64,000 nt of DNA from Microbacterium sp. Root553 (GCF_001426995.1 NZ_LMFY01000001.1:1392470-1456469), one strand, 5' to 3'. Numbered from the stretch's first letter, positions 1-7,697 are shown. Notes: generated from the letters alone by a model not told the origin. A program made the numbers and translations.

Positions 1-72
1 GCTCGTGAAGCCCACCAGCGCGGTGACGACTCCGGCCATGATCGGGCGCGAGAGGGGTGCGGCGGTCTGCAT
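1..72 (-). CDS. BenE-family transporter, N-terminal fragment (runs off the window)
   Basis: Twenty-four codons read leftward from an ATG at 72 to the window edge. The peptide begins MQTAAPLSRPIMAGVVTALV, which resembles the amino terminus and first membrane helix of BenE/benzoate-proton symporter family proteins. Only this end is visible, so substrate and integrity cannot be judged. It lies 55 bases downstream of the response regulator on the same strand and could be cotranscribed with it. Confidence 0.5.
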   Translation of the reverse strand, partial: MQTAAPLSRPIMAGVVTALVGFTS

Positions 73-127
73 GCTCCGAGAGTATCGGGGTGCCGCGGGG
101 GTCCGGAGGCGCTGCGTCGGCAGCGAT

Positions 128-823
128 CTACGCGAGTCCGAGGCGGTGCGCGAGCACGACGGCCTGCACGCGGTCGCGGGCGCCGAGCTTCTGCAGGATG
201 CGCGACACGTGGGTCTTCACGGTCGCCTCGCCGATGAAGAGGGCGCTCGCGATCTCGGCGTTGCTGCGCGCATCGGCGAGCAGCACGAGCACCTCGGACT
301 CGCGCTCGGTGAGGGGTTCGACGAGGGGCACCGGAGCGGGTGCCGCAGTGCGAGCGGGGGATGCGGGTCGAGCGGGCGCCGCGGCCGTGGTGAAGCGCGC
401 GAGAACGCGGCGGGTGACCTCGGGGGCGAGCATCCCGTCGCCGGCGGCCAGGGCGCGCACCGCGGCGATGAGGTCTTCGGCGCCGGCGTTCTTGAGCAGG
501 AAGCCGCTGGCCCCGGCATCCAGCGCCTGGTACAGGTAGTCGTCGCGGTCGAAGGTGGTGATGATCGCGATGGCCGCAGAGACCTCGCGGTCGGCGACAA
601 TCTGGCGGGTCGCCTCGATGCCGTCCATGTCGGGCATCTGCACGTCCATCGTGATCACGTCGGGGCGCAGAGCGGATGCCTGGGCGACCGCCTCAGCCCC
701 CGTCGCTGCCTCGCCCACCACGGTGATGTCGGGCTGGGTGCCGAGGATCGTGCGGAACCCCGCGCGCAGCATCGCGTGGTCGTCGACGAGGAGCACGCGA
801 ATAGGGGGCGTGGACGTGGTCAT
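128..823 (-). CDS. NarL/FixJ-type response regulator
   Basis: A 231-residue two-domain response regulator. The receiver domain (about residues 8-125) has the acidic pair D14-D15, the phospho-acceptor D60 in the motif TMDVQMPDMDG, and the conserved lysine in FLLKNA. A LuxR-type helix-turn-helix fills residues about 165-230 (LTERESEVLVLLA, then EATVKTHVSRILQKL). It should be phosphorylated by the histidine kinase directly upstream: the kinase stop and this start share ATGA at 820-823, so the two are translationally coupled. The signal sensed and the genes controlled cannot be read from the sequence. Confidence 0.95.
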   Translation of the reverse strand: MTTSTPPIRVLLVDDHAMLRAGFRTILGTQPDITVVGEAATGAEAVAQASALRPDVITMDVQMPDMDGIEATRQIVADREVSAAIAIITTFDRDDYLYQALDAGASGFLLKNAGAEDLIAAVRALAAGDGMLAPEVTRRVLARFTTAAAPARPASPARTAAPAPVPLVEPLTERESEVLVLLADARSNAEIASALFIGEATVKTHVSRILQKLGARDRVQAVVLAHRLGLA

Positions 824-2076
824 GAGGCGGTGCTCGTCTCTGTCAGAGGCACCCGCGCTCGCACGCGCATCCCGCCCGAGGGGCGAGGGGTGACCTCGAG
901 CGTGCCGCCGGATGCCGCCGCCCGCTCGCGCATGCCGAGCTGTCCCAGCCCGGGGCGCAGCACCGCCATGGCGCGACCGGTGTTGACGACCTCGACCTCG
1001 ACGCCCTCGTCGTCGTAGCGGACGCGCACATCGGCGATGGCGCCCGCTCCGGCGTGCCGACGAGCGTTCGTCAGCGACTCCTGCGTGATCCGGTACAGGT
1101 TGACGGCGACGACCGAGGGCACCGGCACCGGTTCGCCGATCACCGCGTAGTCGGTGGGCAGCCCCGCCTCGGTGGACGCTTCGACGAGCGAGCGGATGTC
1201 GTCGAGGGTCACGGTCGACGCGGCATCCGGCGTCTCGCTGCCCGGGGAGCGCAGGGTCTCGAGCAGGTGCCGCAGCTCGTGGATGGCATCGCGCGCCGAC
1301 CCCTCGATGCCGGTCAGGATGCTCTTGGACTTCTCCGGATCCTGGTCGATCACCAGACGAGCGGCTCCCGCCTGCACGCCCATGACCGACACGTGATGCG
1401 CGACCACGTCATGCAGTTCGCGGGCGATGCGCACGCGATCGAGGGCGACGGCTTGCGCGGCGGTCACCTCGCGCTCCCGCTCGAGCTCGGCCGTGCGGTG
1501 CTCGAGCGCCTGGCGCTCCTGCGCCGCGTGCCACGAGCGCTCGCCGAAGTAGTACGCGCCGCCGAAGTAGAGCACGTTCAGCAGCAGCTGGATGAGCATG
1601 AAGGCCAGGTAGGGCGAGAGCAGACCGGCGGCGACCTCGGCCTTGTCGGCCTCTTCTATCGCCTGGCGGTACATCGTGATGAGGAGCCAGACGAACATGC
1701 CGACGATGATCGAGACGCGCACGATCATCGCGGCTCTGCGGTTGTTCATCCACGCGCCCACCGTGTACAGCGACACGAACATCGCGATGTTGCCGACGTA
1801 GATCTCGGGCACCTGGAACGAGATCGCGAGGAAATACGCGACGCAGACGGTCACCGCCACCGGGCCCGGCCAGCGCCGCCGCACCGCGAGCGGCGCGGTG
1901 ACGGCCACCGCGTACACGAGCGCCGTCCACGGCTCCGCCCGGGTGTCGCCGTACATGTCTGCGACCGTCGAGAGCGCGGCGCTCAGCACCGCGCCGACGA
2001 ACATCACCGCGGCGAGCACGAGATCTCCGCGCTGCTCACGGATGCTGGGGATGCGGGTGAACGGCGCGGCGGGCAT
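820..2076 (-). CDS. Sensor histidine kinase, HisKA_3 type
   Basis: Partner of the response regulator at 128-823. I start it at the ATG at 2076 (MPAAPFTRIP), which has a purine-rich GGTGGGGGA just before it; a longer open frame reaches 2190 but its extra residues are arginine/proline-rich and out of family. The 418-residue protein has five or six membrane helices (residues about 18-175), a short coiled coil (180-210), a HisKA_3 dimerisation box with phospho-accepting H222 in ARELHDVVAHHVSVMG, and a C-terminal HATPase domain with GLGQLGMRERA. It is a typical actinobacterial DesK/NarX-like kinase; the stimulus is unknown. Confidence 0.95.
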   Translation of the reverse strand: MPAAPFTRIPSIREQRGDLVLAAVMFVGAVLSAALSTVADMYGDTRAEPWTALVYAVAVTAPLAVRRRWPGPVAVTVCVAYFLAISFQVPEIYVGNIAMFVSLYTVGAWMNNRRAAMIVRVSIIVGMFVWLLITMYRQAIEEADKAEVAAGLLSPYLAFMLIQLLLNVLYFGGAYYFGERSWHAAQERQALEHRTAELEREREVTAAQAVALDRVRIARELHDVVAHHVSVMGVQAGAARLVIDQDPEKSKSILTGIEGSARDAIHELRHLLETLRSPGSETPDAASTVTLDDIRSLVEASTEAGLPTDYAVIGEPVPVPSVVAVNLYRITQESLTNARRHAGAGAIADVRVRYDDEGVEVEVVNTGRAMAVLRPGLGQLGMRERAAASGGTLEVTPRPSGGMRVRARVPLTETSTAS

Positions 2077-2152
2077 TCCCCCACCGTAGAGCTGAGACGG
2101 ATGCGGCGGCATCCCCCGCACGGGGGACCGGGCGGGCGGGCGGCGCCGGGCG

Positions 2153-3532
2153 ATGCATGCGCGACGCGACACGACGACCGGCAACCGCACGGGTCTCGTG
2201 AAGCGTTCCGCGGCGGGAGCGGTCTCGACGGCCGCCTACACGTACCCGGCCGCGGGCGGGGATCGTCCGCACGCGGTGAGCACCGTGACCGGTCCGGCCG
2301 GAGTCGGTCCCGGCTCGTACACGTATGACGCGGCGGGCAACATGACCGGTCGCCCCGGGCAGACGATCACGTTCAATGATGTCGGCAAGGTGTCGAAGGT
2401 CGTCGCTGGTGCGGTGACGCAGAACACGGTCTACAACGTCGATGGCAGCATCCTGCTGCGGACGAACACGAGTGAGGGTGCGACGTTGTTCGTCGGCGAC
2501 ACGGTGTTGTCGCAGGCGAGTGGGTCGGCGGTGGTTGCGGGGGTGCGGACGTACTCTGGTGCGGAGGGCAAGCCGATCGCGGAGAAGTCGGCGAAGTCCG
2601 GGACGACGGGGACGACGTTGACGTGGTTGTTCTCGAATCTGGAGGGGACGGTGGACGTGCGGACGGTGGCGACTGCGGCGGGTACGACCACGCGCACGTT
2701 CCGTGATCCGTATGGTGCTCCGATCGGGTCGTCGGGTGTGTGGTCGAGCGGCACCGGGTATATGAACAAGCCGGTGACCGCGTCGACGGGTCTGACCACG
2801 GTGGGTGCACGCACGTACGATCCGGTGCTGGGGAAGTTCCTGTCCGTGGATCCGGTGATCGACACGAACCTCCCGCAGCAGAACACCGGCTACACGTACT
2901 CGGGGAACAACCCGACCACGTACATGGACCCGACCGGGCTCCGACTCGATCAGGGATGCGGGTGGGGCGTCAACTGCACTCGCGGGGGACAGAAGAAGGT
3001 TGACAAGCCCAATCCCTGGACGGGGGCCGGCCCATTCAGCGATAAGAAGACGCACACGACCACGAAGCCGCACGGATCCACCAAACCGCCGAGCTTGATC
3101 AGCACGCTCAACTCAAAGCCGCCAGCCAAAAGCTGGGTTCCGAAGTCGCAACCCTCCTGGGGGCCACTGGTGTCGTTTGTACCGGAGTATCAGATGCCCC
3201 GGCCCGAAAATGACATTGGGGTGAGTGCGTGTTTTGGCTTTTGCGGAGGGCTATCCTATGGCTCGAAGAGCGGGTGGAGTTGGTCGGCAGGTTTGGGGTT
3301 GAAGGCAGAACTGACTGTCAGTACGGGTGTGACTGTACAAGAAAGTTCACCGCTATTCGTGGTGGGGGAATGCTCCGCAACAGCGGCCGTCGGAGCGACC
3401 GCCCACCTGGGGGTTGGGATTGCGGATCAGCAAGTAGGGTCAGGCGGGTTGCGACTTGCCGGGAGCTCCGGCGGCGGAATCAAGTACGGCTTCGGAGGCG
3501 GTTGTGGAATTATGATCATGGGGAATTTCTAA
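2153..3532 (+). CDS. 5'-truncated Rhs/YD-repeat protein with unique glycine-rich C-terminal tip
   Basis: An open frame of 459 codons that begins inside YD repeats (TTTGNRTGLV, SYTYDAAGNM), so the signal peptide and most of the Rhs shell are missing. It passes through the Rhs-associated core (about residues 217-263: TYDPVLGKFLSVDP, then GYTYSGNNPTTYMDPTG) and ends in a 196-residue variable tip. The tip is rich in Gly/Ser with Cys pairs (SACFGFCGG, GGGCGIMIMGNF) and hydrophobic glycine stretches. In known Rhs systems the segment after DPxG is the toxin and the next gene is the immunity gene. Here a glycine-rich tip followed by tiny membrane proteins suggests, by inference only, a membrane-acting toxin. 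No ribosome binding site or convincing promoter precedes 2153, so it is probably a silent orphan tip cassette. Confidence 0.8.
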   Translation: MHARRDTTTGNRTGLVKRSAAGAVSTAAYTYPAAGGDRPHAVSTVTGPAGVGPGSYTYDAAGNMTGRPGQTITFNDVGKVSKVVAGAVTQNTVYNVDGSILLRTNTSEGATLFVGDTVLSQASGSAVVAGVRTYSGAEGKPIAEKSAKSGTTGTTLTWLFSNLEGTVDVRTVATAAGTTTRTFRDPYGAPIGSSGVWSSGTGYMNKPVTASTGLTTVGARTYDPVLGKFLSVDPVIDTNLPQQNTGYTYSGNNPTTYMDPTGLRLDQGCGWGVNCTRGGQKKVDKPNPWTGAGPFSDKKTHTTTKPHGSTKPPSLISTLNSKPPAKSWVPKSQPSWGPLVSFVPEYQMPRPENDIGVSACFGFCGGLSYGSKSGWSWSAGLGLKAELTVSTGVTVQESSPLFVVGECSATAAVGATAHLGVGIADQQVGSGGLRLAGSSGGGIKYGFGGGCGIMIMGNF

Positions 3533-3575
3533 GAAGGAGATCGCTATCTCGATTCAAAGCAATATTGGAGTTATT

Positions 3576-3773
3576 GTGGTCTTGGTTGGCCTATTGGCGA
3601 TTGGTTTTCATCGACTAATTCCGAAGATAATTCATGCCGGTTTAAGAATCTTCCTCGGCGAGCCGGTCGCTGATGACGCAGTCAGACCGGGTTCTTCGTC
3701 AATTCACGCTCTGATGGTTGGCGTAGGGTTTGTGGTATTTGGCATATTTATGATCATTTCTGGATTGAGTTAA
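3576..3773 (+). CDS. Small two-helix membrane protein, candidate immunity protein
   Basis: Follows the Rhs tip directly. A strong AAGGAG lies at 3534-3539, right after the Rhs stop, but no ATG, GTG or TTG sits at a normal distance: the correctly spaced in-frame codons are ATC (3546) or ATT (3552), while the first ordinary start is the GTG at 3576. The 65-residue GTG version has helix 1 (VLVGLLAIGF), a basic loop with LRIFLGE, and helix 2 (ALMVGVGFVVFGIFMIISG). Topology and loop resemble the small proteins at 5946, 7819, 8686 and 8956. Position just after a toxin-like tip suggests immunity; this is inference. Base composition is clearly lower in GC than the surroundings. Confidence 0.55.
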   Translation: MVLVGLLAIGFHRLIPKIIHAGLRIFLGEPVADDAVRPGSSSIHALMVGVGFVVFGIFMIISGLS

Positions 3774-3861
3774 AGACCGACTCGGTAAACAAGTCTGAGG
3801 TGGCGTGTGCTGCGTTGGTTTTCGTGGTTCGCTTATGAGTATTTGAGCGGCCCATACTTGG

Positions 3862-4167
3862 TTGAAGAATATTGAGGTGTCATTGAGAAAAAGTCTGGGG
3901 TGGGGGCTGTTTCTGGTACTCAGAGGGATCTTTCTGTGGGTATTGATATTGTTTGCAACAATTGCGTGGCTTCTGGTTCACTCTTGGGCGCAGAGGGCAT
4001 CACTCGGTCAGGCGATCTGCTGGTACGATGAAACTTTTAATCTCGTGCTCGTTAAAGGGCTGCTGCGACCGTTCATCGGAAAAGAAGTCGCCGCCAAATT
4101 TTTAGGGCTCTCGAACATGGGGGCCGTGGTGCCATACAGGATCCGTTGGCTGGTTGAGATGGTGTGA
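3862..4167 (+). CDS. Hypothetical membrane protein in the Rhs locus
   Basis: A 101-residue frame from a TTG at 3862 (MKNIEVSLRK). One long hydrophobic stretch (about residues 13-42: LFLVLRGIFLWVLILFATIAW) is followed by a soluble part with WYDETFNL and KGLLRPFIGKEVAAKFLGLS. I do not recognise it. No clear ribosome binding site precedes the start, and the region is AT-richer than the chromosome, which fits acquired DNA. It may be another immunity-type gene or a remnant. Start and reality are both uncertain. Confidence 0.4.
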   Translation: MKNIEVSLRKSLGWGLFLVLRGIFLWVLILFATIAWLLVHSWAQRASLGQAICWYDETFNLVLVKGLLRPFIGKEVAAKFLGLSNMGAVVPYRIRWLVEMV

Positions 4168-4248
4168 GGGAGTAGTACTGCATGCGATCGCGCTCGTCGA
4201 CAATAGATGGTGGCGACATGTCGACAGTGCTGGTGGGGCGTTAACGCC

Positions 4249-4713
4249 ATGAACCAGCTCCGACGTCGTCGACGATTCGCGCCTGTTGTTTGTTTGATCG
4301 TTGTCCTCGCGGGATGCGCGCCGGCCGAACCAGCGTATGACTACACGTTCGAAGCCGCGAATGCTGACGGCCTCTATAGCGACTCTCGGGGTCACTCTGC
4401 AGAGATCCGCCTCGATGGTGACTCTTTTGAAGCGATCGATCTGCCGACAGTGCTCTGCAGCGACGATGTCCCGCTATCCGTCCGTAGCGTCGACTGGGAT
4501 GCGGTTTCATCCTTCTCCGGAACCTGGAAGACCTTCGACAGCCCTTCGTACTCGGGGTATTTGGCGCCATCCGCTGCAGACTGCCGTTTTCTCCCCATCT
4601 ACTTCCAGCGCGACGCCGCTGGACAGCAGAGCTTCATCATCCTCCTGAGTGCTGATGAGGACTTCAAGGAAGAGAAAGTGATCCGCTTCGTTCGAACCCA
4701 CAATCAAGGCTGA
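4249..4713 (+). CDS. Hypothetical lipoprotein of the Rhs locus
   Basis: 154 residues from ATG 4249 (an in-frame start at 4207 would spoil the signal peptide). The N-terminus is a lipoprotein signal: RRRRR, a hydrophobic core, and the lipobox VLAGC with C23 as the lipidation site. The mature part is small and polar with a pattern shared with the lipoprotein at 4899 and the anchored protein at 5429: a Leu/Ile-rich beta strand with acidic turns (GHSAEIRLDGDSFEAIDLP), a cysteine, then F-x-G-x-W (SSFSGTWKTF) and a later Cys. I infer a small beta-barrel or lipocalin-like fold on the outer face of the membrane. Context suggests protection against a secreted toxin; function unproven. Confidence 0.6.
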   Translation: MNQLRRRRRFAPVVCLIVVLAGCAPAEPAYDYTFEAANADGLYSDSRGHSAEIRLDGDSFEAIDLPTVLCSDDVPLSVRSVDWDAVSSFSGTWKTFDSPSYSGYLAPSAADCRFLPIYFQRDAAGQQSFIILLSADEDFKEEKVIRFVRTHNQG

Positions 4714-4724
4714 AGACGATCGGA

Positions 4725-4899
4725 GGAGGGGACTGTGGACGTGCAGACGGTGGCGAACTCGACAGGCACGACCAGGCGGGTGTTCCGTGATCCGTATGGT
4801 GCTCCGATCGGGTCGTCGGGGGTGTGGTCGAGTGGCACCGGGTATATGAACAAGCCCGTGACCGCGTCGACAGGTCAATGGACGGAGACCATGCCGTGA
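4725..4899 (+). pseudogene. Relic of an rhs core (duplicate of 2641-2791)
   Basis: Bases 4725-4875 align without gaps to 2641-2791 of the truncated rhs gene (constant offset 2084) with scattered substitutions. Read in the rhs frame the relic gives VDVQTVANSTGTTRR, then FRDPYGAPIGSSGVW and GYMNKPVTASTG, after which similarity ends abruptly and the frame stops at TGA 4897-4899. The conserved DPxG junction is not reached. The TGA overlaps the ATG of the next lipoprotein (TGATG). This is a footprint of tip exchange: an older rhs copy was removed except for this piece. Confidence 0.85.
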
Positions 4900-5357
4900 T
4901 GCGCCGCAGGCGAGGGAGAGTGGCTCTCGTGCTGATCACGACAGTGCTGCTTGGCGGGTGCGCCTCGAGCGGGGGCGCTCCGGCAAGTGACATAACCGCT
5001 GAACAATTGAGGGGCGAGTGGCGTATTCCGAACCGGGGCGCCGAGGTAACACTTGAAATTCATAGCGATCAGACGTTCGAGATGCATAACTGGCCGTCGA
5101 ACCTGGGATGCGCTGCGCCGACAGCCGAGTACGTCGACGAAGTCGCTTGGGGTGACGGTCGCAACTTCCACGGCGTGTGGCAACTGGGCCCGAAGGGCTA
5201 CGAGTACGGTCTGAGTTTGTTCTCGGAGGGTGGTGAATGCCCAGGGGCGCTCTCATTCGAAGTGTGGCTGGTCGCAGGTAAGTTGGTCATCCAGGAATGG
5301 CTCGGTGCGGACCCGGATGACGATTCGGCGAGTCGCCTCGTTGAGCTTTCTCGCTAG
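4899..5357 (+). CDS. Hypothetical lipoprotein coupled to the rhs relic
   Basis: 152 residues from ATG 4899, whose first base is the last base of the rhs relic stop codon; GGAG at 4883-4886 supports this start. Signal: MRRRRGRVALVLITTVLLGGC, lipobox cysteine C21. The mature domain shows alternating strands: GEWRIPNRGAEVTLEI, DQTFEMHNWPSNLGC, then a W-containing strand NFHGVWQLG and a late Cys (GGECPGALSFEVW). The C ... F-x-G-x-W ... C layout matches the lipoprotein at 4249. Probably an immunity-like lipoprotein that outlived its toxin; inference from position. Confidence 0.6.
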   Translation: MRRRRGRVALVLITTVLLGGCASSGGAPASDITAEQLRGEWRIPNRGAEVTLEIHSDQTFEMHNWPSNLGCAAPTAEYVDEVAWGDGRNFHGVWQLGPKGYEYGLSLFSEGGECPGALSFEVWLVAGKLVIQEWLGADPDDDSASRLVELSR

Positions 5358-5428
5358 CAGTTCGGAGAGGACGTCGCAGGCTTTTTGGGTGCATAAAACT
5401 CTATTATTAATCGTTGCGGGAAGGTAGC

Positions 5429-5902
5429 ATGCGACTGAAAAGTGGCCTTCTGTTCGGTGCCGTTGTCTTTGTCGCTGCGGCCTTGCTTGTGGTGATAGGA
5501 GTAGCGATCGTCACAATGTTCGGGATTAGAACTGGCCCATCTTCGCAGTACTCCTACCCCATTGTGTGGGTAGCCGTACCCGAAACCGATCCCGAGTCCA
5601 CTGTTGCTTCAGTGTTGCGGTTGGAGGATGACGGGACTGCGGTCTATAAAGGTATTAAGTTCGGTGACCCGGGCCCTGACGACCGCGCGTGCATCGACAG
5701 CGATGGCGAACGGTACTCGGGCAACGGGTCCTGGGAGCTGGACGAGGACGGCGCTCTTCGCATCCACGATGATGCCGGGACAGCAGTCTTCCTTCCTGAC
5801 CAAGGTCGATTCACCGGACCCGACTGGTCGGAATTGCGCCAACCGTTCTGCGACGATACCTATGTTGATTTCAGCCCGACATCTGAGAGGACAGGGCAGT
5901 GA
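5429..5902 (+). CDS. Membrane-anchored hypothetical protein of the Rhs locus
   Basis: 157 residues from ATG 5429, with GGGAAGG at 5418-5424. One membrane helix (residues about 6-33: LLFGAVVFVAAALLVVIGVA) anchors an extracytoplasmic domain with ASVLRLEDDGTAVYKGI, a Cys, GNGSWELDEDGALRIHD and a final Cys. The order (strand, Cys, S/G-x-W strand, acidic turn, Cys) is the one seen in the two neighbouring lipoproteins, so the three may be diverged members of one family with different anchors. An AT-rich stretch before it (5395-5415) could hold its own promoter. No known family recognised. Confidence 0.55.
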   Translation: MRLKSGLLFGAVVFVAAALLVVIGVAIVTMFGIRTGPSSQYSYPIVWVAVPETDPESTVASVLRLEDDGTAVYKGIKFGDPGPDDRACIDSDGERYSGNGSWELDEDGALRIHDDAGTAVFLPDQGRFTGPDWSELRQPFCDDTYVDFSPTSERTGQ

Positions 5903-5945
5903 ACTTGGGGGTGGGTGCGCTGTGTGTGACTAAACTCTGCCGAAC

Positions 5946-6182
5946 GTGATCTTCGGTGTCATTGCGATATGTGCGGGACTAGTGATCGTGCGGTTCCGGA
6001 CAAAGCTCAACGAGATGGTCTTTGAGTCACAGCGGAGAATGTTCGGTAGAAGAGCTGCGCGTATATCGGCAGGTCGGCAGACTCCCTTCATGATGGGGAT
6101 CGTGGGGGCCATCGCGATCGGGATCGGGGTCGTGGCTCTGTCGGCTGCTGTCGCCAGGGTCCTTCTGATGGGCGGCCCGTAG
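5946..6182 (+). CDS. Small two-helix membrane protein with SAGRQTPFMMG loop
   Basis: 78 residues from GTG 5946. Helix 1 (MIFGVIAICAGLVIV), a basic loop (RFRTKLNEMVFESQRRMFGR, then ISAGRQTPFMMG) and helix 2 (IVGAIAIGIGVVALSAAV). The loop is nearly the same as that of the protein at 8686, including LNE, SQ(R/K)RMFG and SAGRQTPFMMG(I/V)VG, so the two are paralogs although 2.7 kb apart. TAAACT at 5931-5936 is a possible -10 box. Family and function unknown; see the findings. Confidence 0.6.
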   Translation: MIFGVIAICAGLVIVRFRTKLNEMVFESQRRMFGRRAARISAGRQTPFMMGIVGAIAIGIGVVALSAAVARVLLMGGP

Positions 6183-6272
6183 TCACTGTGGTGCCACCGC
6201 GTCATCGAGCGATCGGGCTGCAGCCTGCGTGAGCGAGGTGGTGGTAAGTGGCTTCTCGAAGGCAAGACACCC

Positions 6273-6301
6273 TTGACGCGCCACTTGTATTTTGCAAGTA
6301 T
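6273..6301 (+). promoter_or_regulatory. Promoter with dyad operator for the VOC-hxlR pair
   Basis: TTGACG (6273-6278) and AAGTAT (6296-6301) are 17 bases apart. The spacer and -10 contain an inverted repeat ACTTG (6283-6287) / CAAGT (6295-6299). The -10 ends six bases before the ATG at 6308, predicting a leaderless transcript. A dyad at this place is where a repressor such as the HxlR protein encoded by the second gene would bind. Confidence 0.65.
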
Positions 6302-6307
6302 CACGGC

Positions 6308-6712
6308 ATGAGCCTCTTCATCACCTGCCCCGTCGCCGACGTCGACCGGGCCACCGCCTTCTACACGGCACTCGGATTCACCCTCAACGCCGAGATGTCC
6401 GATCACAACGTGTCGTGCTTCGCGATCGCGCCCGAGCAGTACGTCATGCTCGGCAGTCGCGAGATGTACGCGAGCGTCGGTGGCACCGAGGATCTGATCG
6501 GCGGACCCGACACTCCCTCGAAGGTCACGGTCTCGTTCGACCTCGACAGTCGGGAGGCGGTCGATGCGATCGTCGAGCGTGCCGCCGCCGCCGGCGGGCG
6601 GGTCGGCGACACCGACGACTACCCGTTCATGTACCAGCGCCAGTTCGACGACCCCGACGGGTACCACTATTCGCCGTTCTGGATGAAGCCGGACGCCGAT
6701 TCGCACGCGTGA
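6308..6712 (+). CDS. VOC (glyoxalase/bleomycin-resistance fold) protein
   Basis: 134 residues beginning MSLFITCPVADVDRATAFYT; the in-frame upstream start at 6248 would lie before the promoter, so ATG 6308 is chosen. It has the paired beta-alpha-beta-beta-beta modules of the VOC superfamily: FITCPVADVDRATAFYTALG, and a second module ending DDPDGYHYSPFWM. The PhnB/glyoxalase-like family acts on varied small molecules; substrate not predictable. Its stop overlaps the start of the HxlR regulator, and the promoter carries a dyad, so the pair is probably autoregulated. Confidence 0.85.
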   Translation: MSLFITCPVADVDRATAFYTALGFTLNAEMSDHNVSCFAIAPEQYVMLGSREMYASVGGTEDLIGGPDTPSKVTVSFDLDSREAVDAIVERAAAAGGRVGDTDDYPFMYQRQFDDPDGYHYSPFWMKPDADSHA

Positions 6713-6987
6713 GCGACCTCGCCGCAGCCCTCGACGTCGTCGGGGCCCGATGGGCGCTGCTCATCGTCGAACGACTTCTCGACGGGCCGCAGAGGTACGG
6801 AGATCTGCAGCGTGAGCTCGGGGTGCCGACGAACATGCTCGCCACCCGGCTGCGAGAGCTCGAGGCGGCCGGGGTGCTGACCCGACTGCCCCTGCGGCAC
6901 AACACGCGCGCGTACGCGCTCACCGATCGAGGCATCGCGCTGCGTGAGGCCATCGATGCGCTCGGCCGCTGGGGCCAGGAGAAGTAG
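6709..6987 (+). CDS. HxlR-family transcriptional regulator
   Basis: 92 residues from GTG 6709, overlapping the VOC stop (GTGA). It is a compact winged helix: GARWALLIVERLLDGPQRYGDLQREL, then PTNMLATRLRELEAAGVLTRL and RAYALTDRGIALREAIDAL, all typical of HxlR. The amino-terminal part with the redox-active Cys found in YodB/HypR-type members is absent, so sensing must differ. It probably represses its own operon through the ACTTG/CAAGT dyad at 6283-6299. Confidence 0.85.
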   Translation: MSDLAAALDVVGARWALLIVERLLDGPQRYGDLQRELGVPTNMLATRLRELEAAGVLTRLPLRHNTRAYALTDRGIALREAIDALGRWGQEK

Positions 6988-7070
6988 ATCCCCGCGAGCA
7001 GCAACGCGAGCGCATACTGTCAGCAACGCCGCCCTCTCGTGCAGCGCCTCTCGTGCAAAGGAGCACTTCG

Positions 7071-7697
7071 ATGACCGGACGCATCCTGATCGACCTCTTC
7101 AGCACCCTCGACGGTGTCGCGCAGGGGCCCGGAGGCACCGACGAAGACCCGTCCGGAGGATTCGCATTCAGCGGCTGGCAGGCCGGGTACCCGTCGTCGA
7201 GCATGGGAGACACCGTCTCGAAGGGGATGCAGGGGCTCGATGCGCTGCTGCTCGGGCGCCGGACGTACGACATCTTCGCCGCGTACTGGCCTCACCACAC
7301 AGCCGGCCCGTCCGGCGAGATCGGCCGGCTCTTCGACCGCGTGCCGAAGTACGTGGCGACACGGAACGATGACCTCGCGCTCGATTGGCAGAACAGCCAC
7401 CGCGTAGGCAGCGACCTCGCCGCCGAGATCGCCGATCTACGGGCCAGGCACCGAGAGGTGCATGTGATCGGCAGCGTCGACCTGGTCCACTCGCTGCTGG
7501 CCGAGGGGCTGTTCGACGAGCTCACCCTGTGGGTGTATCCGATTCTGCTCGGCGCCGGCAAGAAGGTGTTCGACGACGGTGCGCTGCCGTCGGTGCTGCA
7601 GCTGATCGAGCCGCCGGTCGCAGACAGCGACGGCGTGATGCTGCTGCGCTACGGACGCACCGATCGGGTGCCGGCGGTCGGGACGTTCGAGGACTGA
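7071..7697 (+). CDS. RibD C-terminal/dihydrofolate-reductase-fold protein
   Basis: 208 residues from ATG 7071, preceded by AAAGGAG at 7058-7064. Begins MTGRILIDLFSTLDGVAQGP like stand-alone RibD_C proteins, with LLLGRRTYDIFAAYWP and EVHVIGSVDLVHSLLAEGLFDELTLWVYPILLGAGKKVF, the hallmark of the family. It is expected to bind NADPH. These proteins are usually not riboflavin enzymes; substrate unknown. It is separated by 83 bases from hxlR. Confidence 0.9.
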   Translation: MTGRILIDLFSTLDGVAQGPGGTDEDPSGGFAFSGWQAGYPSSSMGDTVSKGMQGLDALLLGRRTYDIFAAYWPHHTAGPSGEIGRLFDRVPKYVATRNDDLALDWQNSHRVGSDLAAEIADLRARHREVHVIGSVDLVHSLLAEGLFDELTLWVYPILLGAGKKVFDDGALPSVLQLIEPPVADSDGVMLLRYGRTDRVPAVGTFED

